From positions 3,354,001 to 3,418,000 of the forward strand of contig NZ_JALJXF010000001.1 of the NCBI RefSeq assembly GCF_024169925.1: 64,000 nt of DNA, written 5' to 3'. Positions within the stretch are counted from its first letter, which is position 1, and each line of letters starts with the position of its first letter. A program made the position numbers and the translations under genes. This stretch comes from Methylorubrum extorquens. Lineage in GTDB: Bacteria; Pseudomonadota; Alphaproteobacteria; Rhizobiales; Beijerinckiaceae. Shown in pieces: positions 1 to 7,702 of this stretch. A model generated the notes under the pieces. The model did not search any database, had not been told where the DNA came from, and saw only the letters and a program-made list of their open reading frames with translations.

Positions 1-2
1 TC

Positions 3-1931
3 ATCTCGGGCGAGACGATCCGTCTGCGCGGTCAGACCAGCGTGCTGGAAGCCGTGTCGCAGAACGGCACCGGCATCACGGCCTTCGGCTCGCCGGGCAA
101 TGGACTCGGCTTCTTCACCGCCCGCGGCTTTGCCGGTCAGAATTCGATCCAGACGCTGTTCGACGGCACCCGGCTCTACGTCGGCGCCAACACCGTTACC
201 TTCCCGTTCGACACGTGGAACGTGGAACGGATCGAGGTGCTGCGCGGGCCGGCCTCGGTTCTCTACGGGGACGGGGCCATCGGCGGCATCGTCAACGTCG
301 TCTCGAAGAAGCCGCTGTTCACGCCGCTCAACGTCGCGCGCTTCGGTCTCGGTGAGGACGGCATCGCCCGCGCGGCGGTCGACTCGACCGGGCCGATCGG
401 CGAGTCGCTCGCCTACCGCCTCAATGTCAGCGGCAACCGTGCCGACGGCTGGATCACGCCGGAGGGCGACTTCCGCAACCTCGCGGTCTCGGGCGCACTG
501 ACGCTCCAGGCGAATCCGGATCTGGCCTTCACGCTCAGCCACGATCTCGGCTACCAGGAGCCCACCCGCTACTGGGGCTCGCCGCTGGTGAACGGGCGTG
601 TCCCCGACGCCATCCGCTTCAACAACTACAACGTCCGCGATTCGAAGATCGCCTGGACCGACAACTGGACGCAGTTCCGGACGGAGTGGACCCCCTCGGC
701 CGACGTGACGGTGCGCAACACCGCCTACCGCCTTCAAAGCCGCCGGCATTGGCGCGACGTCGAGCAGTACCGCTTCAACCCGACAACCGGCCTCGTCGAC
801 CGCTCCGACTATCTTGAAATCTACCACAGCCAGGAACAGGTCGGGAATCGGTTCGACGCGACCTTCCGCGGTTCCCTTTTCGGGTTAGCCAACACGTTCT
901 CGGCCGGCTTCGACGTGAACCACGTGAGCTTCCGGCACACCAACAACTTCACCTTCTCCGAAACGCCGACGAGCGTGCCCCTGAACAACTACGATCCCGG
1001 CTTCTTCCCGCCGGAAGGGCGGGCGAGCCCGGCCTACGCCACGCGCACGAACCAAGCTTCGGTCTTCGCCGAGGATCGGCTTTTCCTGACCGACCGGTTG
1101 TCGTTCCTCACCGGCGTGCGCTTCGATGCGCCGCGTCTGTACCGGGAGGATCTGCGCAGCGGCGCGACCTTCGAGCGCTCGTTCCGCGCCCTCGGCTACC
1201 GCTTCGCGCTGCTCTACGAGCCGACGCCGGACACATCGCTCTATGCGCAATACGCCACCGCGACGGATCCGGTGAACAGCCTGATCACTCTCTCGCAATC
1301 GCTGGCCGGCTTCGAACTCTCGACTGGCCGTCAGGTCGAGGTCGGCGCCAAGGGCCTCGTTTTCGGCGGCGCCGTCGAGTGGACGCTGGCCGGCTACCGC
1401 ATCGTCAAGGACAACCTGATCTCGGCGGTTCCGGGCCAGCCGACGGTCTCGACGCAGGTCGGCCAGCAATCCTCCCTCGGCGCGGAGGCCGCGCTGTCGT
1501 GGCTCCCCGCCCCCGGCTGGCGCATCGATGCCAACCTCGCCTTGCTTCACGCCCAGTACGACGACTTCACCCAGAATGTCGGTGGGGTTGCCGTCTCCTA
1601 TGCCGGCAATCAGCCGATCAACGTGCCGGAGCAGGTGGCTAACCTCTGGGTCAACTGGGCCTTCGCCCGCGATTGGGAGGGGCGCGTCGGCCTCCAGCAT
1701 GTCGGCGAAGTCTTTTCCGATTTCGGCAACACCGCGCGGCGGCCGGCCTACACGCTGGTCAATCTCGGCCTCGACCATCAGGTCACCGCCGGCTCCCGCC
1801 TGTCTCTGCGGGTCTTCAACCTGCTCGATACGATCTACGCGGTCGATGGCAGCGCCGTGAACGGCGTCGGCACCGCCTGGGTGCTGGGGCGCCCGCGCTC
1901 GCTGGAGGTCGCCTACACGATCGCGTGGTGA
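3..1931 (+). CDS. TonB-dependent outer-membrane receptor (siderophore type), 5' partial
   Basis: Outer-membrane beta-barrel receptor, probably importing a ferric siderophore with energy from TonB-ExbBD. The frame is open from base 3, so the N-terminus (signal peptide, TonB box, start of the plug) lies outside the window. What remains begins inside the plug and shows the typical plug stretch VLRGPASVLYGDGAIGGIVN. It is followed by a long barrel region rich in alternating aromatic residues (for example SLYAQYATATDP). The protein ends in a terminal Trp (AYTIAW), the usual C-terminal aromatic signature for barrel assembly. The visible 642 residues suit a receptor of about 700. The ligand cannot be read from sequence; the siderophore-receptor call follows the general TonB-receptor pattern. 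Confidence 0.93.
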   Translation: MSGETIRLRGQTSVLEAVSQNGTGITAFGSPGNGLGFFTARGFAGQNSIQTLFDGTRLYVGANTVTFPFDTWNVERIEVLRGPASVLYGDGAIGGIVNVVSKKPLFTPLNVARFGLGEDGIARAAVDSTGPIGESLAYRLNVSGNRADGWITPEGDFRNLAVSGALTLQANPDLAFTLSHDLGYQEPTRYWGSPLVNGRVPDAIRFNNYNVRDSKIAWTDNWTQFRTEWTPSADVTVRNTAYRLQSRRHWRDVEQYRFNPTTGLVDRSDYLEIYHSQEQVGNRFDATFRGSLFGLANTFSAGFDVNHVSFRHTNNFTFSETPTSVPLNNYDPGFFPPEGRASPAYATRTNQASVFAEDRLFLTDRLSFLTGVRFDAPRLYREDLRSGATFERSFRALGYRFALLYEPTPDTSLYAQYATATDPVNSLITLSQSLAGFELSTGRQVEVGAKGLVFGGAVEWTLAGYRIVKDNLISAVPGQPTVSTQVGQQSSLGAEAALSWLPAPGWRIDANLALLHAQYDDFTQNVGGVAVSYAGNQPINVPEQVANLWVNWAFARDWEGRVGLQHVGEVFSDFGNTARRPAYTLVNLGLDHQVTAGSRLSLRVFNLLDTIYAVDGSAVNGVGTAWVLGRPRSLEVAYTIAW

Positions 1932-2094
1932 ACGACGCGCCGGGACGCTCGAGCAAGGACGCCTGCGCGTGTCGTCACCACGCCGCAGGCTCCACCGGGA
2001 AACCAGACGGCCGATGGGGGACTTGCCTTGCGGATGGTTGATCCTTCGCACGCCTTCGGGATGCGAAGGGTTCGTTTCGTTCAGGAGTTCCTCG

Positions 2095-2385
2095 ATGCAC
2101 CGCATCGCTCTCACCGTCACCGTTCTGAGCTGCCTCGGCTCTGGGGCAGCCATCGCTCAGGCGCGCCCCCCGGGCATCCCTGGCGGCCCGTTCCCGCCGG
2201 GCACGATCATCCAGCGCCAGACCAACACGACGGGCAACACCGTTGATTACGTCATCGCGCCGGGCGCCACGGGGGCCGACACCATCACCACCAATTCGGC
2301 GGCCGGCGGCAATGCCGGCCAGCCGGAGCGTGCCATCCCGCAGGGCAGCGCGGGTGGCGGAAGCGGGGGCGGTAGCTCGCGCTAA
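2095..2385 (+). CDS. Small exported Gly/Pro-rich protein of unknown function
   Basis: A 96-residue protein not recognised as a known family. The ATG at 2095 was chosen because an AGGAG motif lies about 10 bases upstream and because it puts a clean signal peptide at the N-terminus (positive residue, hydrophobic core LTVTVLSCLGSGAA, cleavage expected near IAQA). The mature part is low-complexity: a Pro/Gly stretch (PPGIPGGPFPPG), a Thr/Asn-rich middle and a Gly/Ser-rich tail. This suggests an unstructured periplasmic or surface protein. It follows the TonB receptor on the same strand by about 160 bases, but nothing links the two functionally. Confidence 0.6.
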   Translation: MHRIALTVTVLSCLGSGAAIAQARPPGIPGGPFPPGTIIQRQTNTTGNTVDYVIAPGATGADTITTNSAAGGNAGQPERAIPQGSAGGGSGGGSSR

Positions 2386-2550
2386 GGACCTGCTCGGCGC
2401 CGACGATGCCCCCGGACGCGCCGGGCCAGCTATCACCGCAGATAAGTCTCTGAGAAATCGCTTAATTTCGTCGCGCACGCGAGGCCCGATGCAACGTCGG
2501 CCAACGCCGTCGCGTTGGGCCCCCGGTCGGTCGGTACCGTGTCCGACGCC

Positions 2551-2877
2551 ATGAGATGGAGCGCGACGATGGGCCGGGCGGCAGCAATGGGTGTTGTGGC
2601 GGCGCTGACTCTTTTCAGCCCGTCGCTGGCGGCAGCCCGGCTGAAGATGGACGACAAAGCATCGCTGTGGCCGCGCGCCGGAGCGAGTGAGAAGATCGAC
2701 TTCACCAACCGTGTCGGCAAATCGATGAGCACGCTCTCGCCGGATCTCGACAGCGGCTATTTCATGCGCTGTCTGGAGGAGGTGGCCAACATCGGCGACA
2801 CCAAGGATCTCACGCTGAGTGACATGGTGCGAACCTGCGTCTCGCTGCAGAGCAGCCGGTCCGGCGCCGCAGAATGA
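2551..2877 (+). CDS. Small exported hypothetical protein
   Basis: A 108-residue protein with an N-terminal hydrophobic segment (AAAMGVVAALTLFSPSLAAA) that reads as a Sec signal peptide. The mature part is about 75 residues with two cysteines (in MRCLEEV and RTCVSLQ), which could form a disulphide. ATG 2569 inside the frame is an equally possible start. It has the general look of the short exported proteins common in this group, with no recognisable domain. It is the last intact gene before decayed phage-like DNA begins. Confidence 0.55.
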   Translation: MRWSATMGRAAAMGVVAALTLFSPSLAAARLKMDDKASLWPRAGASEKIDFTNRVGKSMSTLSPDLDSGYFMRCLEEVANIGDTKDLTLSDMVRTCVSLQSSRSGAAE

Positions 2878-3087
2878 GGAAGCGCTCGTCCAAGAACGAC
2901 GAAAAGGCCCGATCCGCCGTTGATCGAGCGCACATACAAAGCGGCAAGCAGGAAATTGGTGCCGCATGCGGCGAAAGTGAAGGCCAAGGCTAGGGCTGCG
3001 GTCACCTTCGGCGCCGTCGTCGAGCCCTACCTTGAAGCGGTAGCACCGCATCTGCGCCCGGCCTATCTCGCCGAAGCGGGCCAATAG
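2878..3087 (+). pseudogene. Possible tyrosine-integrase N-terminal remnant
   Basis: Directly after the stop of the previous gene the same frame stays open for 69 codons to a TAG. From about 2998 it reads VTFGAVVEPYLEAVAPHLRP. This resembles the start of the SAM-like core-binding domain of phage-type tyrosine recombinases (pattern TFGEVAEEYL...LRPRT). There is no start codon of its own and no catalytic domain, so if the match is real it is a stump of an integrase. The next intact phage-like trace is the endolysin fragment from 3250, which supports the reading. This is pattern recognition only. Confidence 0.28.
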
Positions 3088-3249
3088 TGCTCGCCGTATC
3101 CGTCCACGCGGACGAAGCCGGGCAAGTTTGATGTCGTCCACCACTCGCCACGACGCAGACGTGCGAGGTCGATGTGCACTCTAGACTCAGCGCCCCTCGA
3201 GCTCGGATCCACTGAAGCGGTTGCGTCAACCACTCTTCATTGAGGTGCA
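3088..3249. other. Degenerate non-coding stretch left of the endolysin remnant
   Basis: No convincing ORF on either strand. At 3180-3210 four six-base restriction palindromes are packed together (TCTAGA, CTCGAG, GAGCTC, GGATCC). The rest looks like decayed phage DNA leading into the endolysin fragment. Confidence 0.4.
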
Positions 3250-3369
3250 CTTCAAGCGGCCGAAGATGCTGTTCGAGCCGCACGTCTTCTGGCACAACTT
3301 TGCGAGTGCAGAATGGACGCGGGCCGCCTCCCCCGTACTGACCTATGCGGCATCGAAGCCCGGTTCTTA

Positions 3370-4219
3370 GAGCGCCTAACAAAACGGGTTATGTCGCGTT
3401 GGAGAGGATGACCAAACCGATCCTCCCCGACGATCTCTGGCAGGAGATCGCCCCGCTTCTTCCTGCCGCGAAGCCTCGTCCACAAGGCGGTCGTCCTCCC
3501 CTGGAGAACCGAGCTGCTCTGACTGGCATCCTGTTCGTTCTGCGCACGGGCATCCCGTGGGAGTGGCTGCCGGTCGAGATGAAGTGCGGCTCGGGCATGA
3601 GCTGCTGGCGGCGGCTGCGGAACTGGCAAGAGGCCGGCGTGTGGGCTCGGCTGCATCAGGTTCTCCTAAAGCGCCTTCACGCAGCCGGCGAGATCGACTC
3701 GAGCCGAGCGAGCCTGGACAGCGCCTCCGTCCCGGCGAAAAAAGGGGCTCTGCCACTGGCCTGAACCCGACGGACCGGGGCAAGCCGGGCACGAAGCGCC
3801 ACCTCGTCACCGATGCCCGCGGCACGCCGCTCGGCCTCCTCCTGACGGGCGCCAATCGGCACGACAGCCTGCAGATGGCGCCCACCCTCGATGCCATTCC
3901 GCCGCTGAGCACGGGTCGGCGCGGCCGGCCGCGGCACCGGCCGGACAAGCTGCACGCCGACAAAGCTTACGACGCAAGGATCCGGCGGCAGGAGTGTCGT
4001 GCACGCGGCATCGTCCCGCGCATCGCCCGCAAGGGTGTCGAGAGCAGCGAGAAACTCGGCCGTCACCGCTGGGTCGTCGAGCGGACCCACGCTTGGTTCA
4101 ACCGCTTCCGCCGCCGGCCCGTGCGCTACGAACGCCGACACGACATCTACGAGGCCTTCACGACCCTCGCTGCAAGCCTCATCACCCTGAACCAGATCAG
4201 GCGGTTCTGTTAGGCACGC
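3370..4219 (+). mobile_element. IS5-family (IS427-like) insertion sequence, 850 bp
   Basis: The ends are imperfect inverted repeats: left GAGCGCCTAACAAAAC, right end read inward GCGTGCCTAACAGAAC. The element is flanked by a 3-bp direct repeat TTA at 3367-3369 and 4220-4222. Removing element plus one TTA restores the host reading frame, so the boundaries are firm. It carries one two-frame transposase gene. Confidence 0.88.
3408..4213 (+). CDS. IS5-family transposase, two frames joined by a probable programmed frameshift
   Basis: DDE transposase of the IS427 subgroup. The first frame starts at ATG 3408 (MTKPILPDDLWQEI) and stops at 3764. It carries the N-terminal domain and the first catalytic Asp region (SLDSASVPAKKG). 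The second frame, from about 3744 to TAG 4213, carries the rest: GSATGLNPTDRGKPGTKRHL, a second Asp in LHADKAYDA and the Glu in RWVVERTHAWFNRF. The frames overlap at the slippery run AAAAAAGGGG (3738-3747). That is where this subgroup fuses its two ORFs by ribosomal or transcriptional slippage. So the element is probably functional rather than mutated, but a real inactivating indel at the same run cannot be excluded. Confidence 0.85.
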
Positions 4220-4570
4220 TTATACGACCGACAGCTATCCGCGCCTGATGCAGGCAATGGCCATCAACGAGACGGCGGCGCTGAAGGCCTCCTCCTGAGG
4301 CCTCGGGCCGATCCTGGGCGAGAACCACAGGGCTGCCGGCTAGCGACCCGCAGGCCATGGTGCTGGCCTTCTGCAACGGCGGCGAGGCCGAGTACTCGGC
4401 CAGCGATGGTCCGCTTCATCGTCACAAACGGGCTCGACGACGAGTTGCGCCGGCACGATTGGGCCGGGTTCGCTCGCAGCTACAACGGGGCGAGCTACGC
4501 CAAGCACGGCTACCACAACAAGCTCGCGGCGGCCCTCGCCAAGTGGTCGAAGATCAAGGACACGCCGTAA

Positions 4571-4762
4571 TCGCCCGGCATGGGTGAGACGATGCCCGAC
4601 CCGTTGGCGCCGATGACGTCCGCACCTCCCTCGCCCGCCCCGCAGCCCGCCGCCAACGGCGGGCTCCTTCATTCTGGGGTCCAGGCGAACCGGCGGCGCG
4701 GTCCGCTCCGGCCTCGCCGAGCTCTACGCCCTCATCCACACCGCGTTCCGGAAGGTCTGACC
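4571..4762. other. Phage-like remnant between lysin and small membrane-protein gene
   Basis: About 190 bases with no intact gene. On the + strand an ATG at 4580 opens MGETMPDPLAPMTSAPPSPA. A different frame then ends SGLAELYALIHTAFRKV at TGA 4758-4760. The switch suggests one short phage gene broken by a frameshift. The last 30 residues look protein-like, but I do not recognise the family. A start codon for the next gene follows two bases after this stop, the tight packing typical of phage lysis modules. Confidence 0.35.
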
Positions 4763-4879
4763 ATGGCACGCCTTCCTCTCCTCGCGCGGGTCCATCTGGG
4801 ACTGCGCTGCTGCTGGCGTGCGGCCTCGGGCTGGCGCGTCTACCTGCTCGCGAGCGTCATGGCGCTGCCGGACGTCCTA

Positions 4880-6025
4880 GTGGTTCAGCCCTGACGGTTG
4901 AGTCCGTCCGGGGTTCCGGTTTGAAGTCCGTCCTGCGAGTCTCGTGGGATGCGCAGTGACATCTCTTTCACGCTCTCCGCCTCGGATCGCCTTCGGCTAG
5001 AGGCCCTGGTCGCGGATCGAAACACTCCGCAGAAGCACGTTTGGCGCGCTCGCATCGTGCTGCTGAGCGCCGATGGGATCGGGACGCACGCGATCATGCG
5101 TGAGGCGGCCGTGTCCAAGACGGCGGTCTGGCGCTGGCAGGACCGCTTCGCGCAGGAGGGCGTCGAAGGGCTCCTGCGAGACAAGACGCGGCCGGCGCGC
5201 ATCCCGCCGCTGGGGCCGGAGGTGGCGGCGCGTGTTGTGGCTCTGACGCAGGAAGATCCGCCCGGCGAGACCACGCATTGGACGGCCGCCGCCATGAGCA
5301 AGGTCACAGCCATAAGCATTTCGTCGGTGCAGCGGATCTGGCGGAGGCACGGCCTACAGCCACACCGGGTCCGGCAGTTCAAGCTCTCTACCGACCCGGC
5401 CTTCGCTGCCAAATTGCGTGACGTCGTCGGGCTCTACGTCGATCCGCCCGCCCATGCCGTCGTGCTTTCGGTCGACGAGAAGAGCCAGATCCAAGCGCTC
5501 GCCCGCACGCAGGCCCCGTTGCCGATGAAGCCGGGCCAGCCGACGACGCGCACCCACGACTACAAGCGCCACGGCACGACGACCCTGTTTGCCGCTCTGG
5601 ACATCCTGGAGGGCAAGGTGATTGGCCGCTGCATGCAGCGCCACCGGCATCAGGAGTTCATCCGTTTCCTCAACGCGGTCGAGGCGGCGGTTCCGGCGGG
5701 CAAGATCGTCCACGCGATCCTGGACAACTATGCCGTTCACAAGCACCCGAAGGTCCGCGCCTGGCTCGATCGCCACCCACGCTGGACCTTCCATTTCACC
5801 CCGACCTCAGCCTCGTGGCTCAACGCCGTTGAGGGCTTCTTCGCCAAGCTCGCAAAACGCCGCCTGCGACGCGGCGTGTTCGGATCGCTGATCGAGGTAC
5901 AGGCGGCCATCAAACGCTTCATCGCCGAGAGCAACGGCGACCCCAAGCCCTTCACCTGGACCGCCGACCCGGATCGCATCATCCAGGCCGCAAGGCGCGG
6001 GCACCAAGTGTTAGACTCGCACCAC
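4880..6025 (+). mobile_element. IS630-family insertion sequence, 1146 bp
   Basis: Terminal repeats GTGGT at the left and ACCAC at the right are flanked by a TA dinucleotide on both sides (4878-4879 and 6026-6027), the target duplication of IS630/Tc1/mariner elements. Removing element plus one TA restores the host frame. It carries one full-length transposase gene. Confidence 0.88.
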
Positions 6026-6028
6026 TAG
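4949..6028 (+). CDS. IS630-family transposase
   Basis: A 359-residue DDE transposase. The N-terminal half is a helix-turn-helix region (HAIMREAAVSKTAVWRWQDRF) followed by a second HTH (TAISISSVQRIWRRHGLQPH). The catalytic core shows Asp in LSVDEKSQIQAL, Asp in HAILDNYAVHKHP and Glu in SWLNAVEGFFAKLAKRRL, so the triad is complete. No frameshift or stop is seen and length is normal, so it may be active. The stop codon TAG at 6026-6028 is not inside the element: it is made from the duplicated TA plus one host G. An upstream in-frame start was not favoured because this ATG gives the usual N-terminus. Confidence 0.93.
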   Translation: MRSDISFTLSASDRLRLEALVADRNTPQKHVWRARIVLLSADGIGTHAIMREAAVSKTAVWRWQDRFAQEGVEGLLRDKTRPARIPPLGPEVAARVVALTQEDPPGETTHWTAAAMSKVTAISISSVQRIWRRHGLQPHRVRQFKLSTDPAFAAKLRDVVGLYVDPPAHAVVLSVDEKSQIQALARTQAPLPMKPGQPTTRTHDYKRHGTTTLFAALDILEGKVIGRCMQRHRHQEFIRFLNAVEAAVPAGKIVHAILDNYAVHKHPKVRAWLDRHPRWTFHFTPTSASWLNAVEGFFAKLAKRRLRRGVFGSLIEVQAAIKRFIAESNGDPKPFTWTADPDRIIQAARRGHQVLDSHH

Positions 6029-6173
6029 ATACCATGCCCGGCATCGGTCTCGCGCCGCTGCTGCCGGAGTGGCTGCCGGGTGCGAAGGTGGCGACCGTCC
6101 TCGCCGTCGCCCGGCTCGCGGCCCGCGCCTATGCCACGAAGCTAGCGGCCCTTCCCGCTCGGGAGCCGCCGCG

Positions 6174-6432
6174 ATGAACTTCCTCGGCTGGCTGTCCAAT
6201 CCGATCAGGTCGGCGCTCGGCGCCATCGGCTCCGGCCTGATCAAGGTGTTCGGCAACTCGGTGCTTCAGCCGGTCCTCAAGGGGGTGGAGAACGGCCAAA
6301 ACACGCAGCGCGACGTGGCGGTGCAGGTCGTCCGGGCCGAGATCGCAGCGAACCGGGCGAAGGCGGCGATCGCGCCCGCCTTCAAGGGGCCCATCTACGG
6401 TATCGGCATCCCGCCGGCCGTACACTTCGGAG
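6174..6432 (+). pseudogene. Holin-like phage gene, 3' end cut by IS3-type element
   Basis: Starts at ATG 6174, overlapping the previous stop, and reads MNFLGWLSNPIRSALGAIGS. It continues VVRAEIAANRAKAAIAPAFK and GPIYGIGIPPAVHFGVAC before the IS3 end at 6433. The arrangement (amphipathic start, a basic RAEIAANR helix, then a hydrophobic region around a Pro-rich IPPAVHFG) resembles the 3-TM holins of alphaproteobacterial phages and gene-transfer agents. As the sequence stands the frame runs into the IS and stops at 6467. Just past the IS, 8594-8635 reads FALFAVTLLKGVD and stop, plausibly the original C-terminus. However, the two halves do not rejoin in frame, so bases were lost. Confidence 0.6.
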
Positions 6433-6726
6433 TGGCCTGCTGCCGGTTTTACGGACACCCGGTTTAGGTGTGATGGTGAAGCCGGAGGTGCTCCATGCAG
6501 CGTCGCAAGTTCGGACGTGAGTTCAAGGTCGAGGCAGTTCGACTGGTTCGGGAACGTGGTGTCAGTGTTGCGCAGGCCGCGCGCGATCTCGATGTTCACG
6601 AGACGATGCTGCACCGGTGGGTGAAGCAGGCGGCGGTCGATCCGCACCATGCCTTCCCTGGTCAGGGCCAGATGAAGCCTGAGCAGATCGAGATCGATCG
6701 CCTGCGCAAGGAGGTCGCTCGTCTGA

Positions 6727-7644
6727 GAACCCGTCCGATAAGGGTTGAGTTTGGGGTTGAGTGGCCGGGATGGCGATGCTTCCAGAAGGGTGCTGAAGCC
6801 TGACCTGGAAGTGCCATGTGGACCCCGACTACCCGGCGGCAGCATAGCCGCTCGGGCCTGCGCTACGAAACCGACCTGACGGATGCCGAGTGGGCTGTGG
6901 TCGAGCCGCTGATGCCCAAGCCTGCACCGTGCGGGCGTCCGCCGGTCTGGACGATGCGGGAGATCCTGAACGCGATCTTCTACGTGCTGCGCGGCGGGAT
7001 CGCGTGGCGGCTGATCCCCAAGGATCTGCCACCCCGCTCGACCACCTACGGCTACTTCAGCCGCTGGCGCGACGACGGCCTGTTCGGCCGGATCAACCAC
7101 CACCTCGTCATGGCTGACCGTGAACGGGTCGGACGCGAGGCTTCGCCGTCGGCGGCGGTTCTGGATAGCCAGAGCATCAAGACCACCGAGAGCGGCGGGC
7201 CGCGCGGCTACGATGCCGGCAAGAAGGTGAAGGGCCGTAAGCGCCAAGCTCTGGTCGACACGGACGGGCGTGCCCTCGTCCTCGATCCGCAGCCCGCCGA
7301 CGTACAGGATCGCGACGGAGCGGTGCCGGTGCTGCGTTTGTCGCGTCGCACCTTCCCGTTCATCACCAAGGCGTTCGCCGATGCTGGCTATGCCGGAGAC
7401 CGACCCGCCACGGCCACGAGCATCACCGTCGCGATCGTGCGCAAGCCACCCGGGCAGGTCGGCTTCGCCGTTCACCCGCGCCGCTGGGTCGTCGAGCGCT
7501 TCTTCGCCTGGATCAGCCGCAATCGCCGCCTCTGGAAGGATCCGGAGGCCACCCTCGCCTCGGCCCAAGCCTTCCTCTACGCCGCCGCTGCCATGATCCT
7601 CGTCCGACGCCTCGGACGCGCTTCGTGACTTATCGGACGGACTC
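6727..7644 (+). mobile_element. IS5-family (IS1031-like) insertion sequence nested in IS3 orfA
   Basis: Inverted repeats GAACCCGTCCGATAAG (left) and GAGTCCGTCCGATAAG (right end read inward). The 918-bp element is flanked by a 3-bp duplication TGA at 6724-6726 and 7645-7647, a TNA target as used by this subgroup. Deleting it with one TGA restores orfA. Confidence 0.9.
6816..7628 (+). CDS. IS5-family transposase
   Basis: A 270-residue single-frame DDE transposase. The N-terminal domain reads YETDLTDAEWAVVEPLMPKP and AIFYVLRGGIAWRLIPKDLP, characteristic of IS5-family proteins. The catalytic residues are Asp in AAVLDSQSIKTTESGG, Asp in KAFADAGYAGDR and Glu in RRWVVERFFAWISRNRRL. There is no frameshift, so the copy may be functional. 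GTG/ATG alternatives exist, but this ATG gives the expected start. Its presence inside another element shows that it inserted after the IS3 copy had landed. Confidence 0.93.
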   Translation: MWTPTTRRQHSRSGLRYETDLTDAEWAVVEPLMPKPAPCGRPPVWTMREILNAIFYVLRGGIAWRLIPKDLPPRSTTYGYFSRWRDDGLFGRINHHLVMADRERVGREASPSAAVLDSQSIKTTESGGPRGYDAGKKVKGRKRQALVDTDGRALVLDPQPADVQDRDGAVPVLRLSRRTFPFITKAFADAGYAGDRPATATSITVAIVRKPPGQVGFAVHPRRWVVERFFAWISRNRRLWKDPEATLASAQAFLYAAAAMILVRRLGRAS

Positions 7645-7702
7645 TGAAGGCGGAGCGTGATATCCTAAAAAAGGCCGCCGCATACTTTGCGAGGGACGCG
7701 AT

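Larger units (their letters stand above)
3250..4570 (+). pseudogene. Phage N-acetylmuramidase (endolysin) pseudogene split by an IS
   Basis: Remnant of a phage lysin of the N-acetylmuramidase (DUF3380-type) family, which cleaves peptidoglycan for lysis. Left part 3250-3369 reads RPKMLFEPHVFWHNF, a family hallmark. The right part from 4223 reads DSYPRLMQAMAINETAALKA, then GLGPILGENHRAAG, MVLAFCNGG, MVRFIVTNGL and DWAGFARSYNGASYAKHGYH. It ends at TAA 4568-4570. Deleting bases 3370-4222 (the IS and one TTA copy) rejoins the two parts in frame as KPGS-YTTDSYPRL. Independently, the gene carries a TGA in place of the Trp expected in ASSWG, a TAG, and at least two frameshifts, so it is long dead. 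The N-terminal start is not recoverable. Confidence 0.8.
4763..6177 (+). pseudogene. Small phage membrane protein gene interrupted by IS630-type element
   Basis: The left part from ATG 4763 reads WRVYLLASVMALPDVL; the right part after the IS reads DTMPGIGLAPLLPEWLPGAK...LAARAYATKLAALP to TGA 6175-6177. Deleting 4880-6027 (IS plus one TA) joins them in frame, giving an uninterrupted product of about 88 residues with one hydrophobic segment. Its position between the lysin and the holin-like gene suggests a lysis accessory protein, but the family is unknown. The stop overlaps the next start (ATGA at 6174-6177), so the two genes were translationally coupled in the ancestral phage. Confidence 0.7.

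Noticed and set aside
2957..2966. TGGTGCCGCA identical to the tRNA-Thr 3' end, a possible attachment half-site
   Set aside because: Only ten bases match and the match lies inside the integrase-like frame; chance is likely in GC-rich DNA.
2757..3005. Minus-strand ORF with a hydrophobic start (MTAALALAFTFAACGTNF)
   Set aside because: Its second half is antisense to the more gene-like exported protein at 2551-2877 and the first half overlaps the integrase-like frame; no family match and no clear ribosome site.
885..3144. Long minus-strand frames opposite the TonB receptor and small exported proteins
   Set aside because: Arg/Ala-rich shadow frames of GC-rich genes with no motifs.
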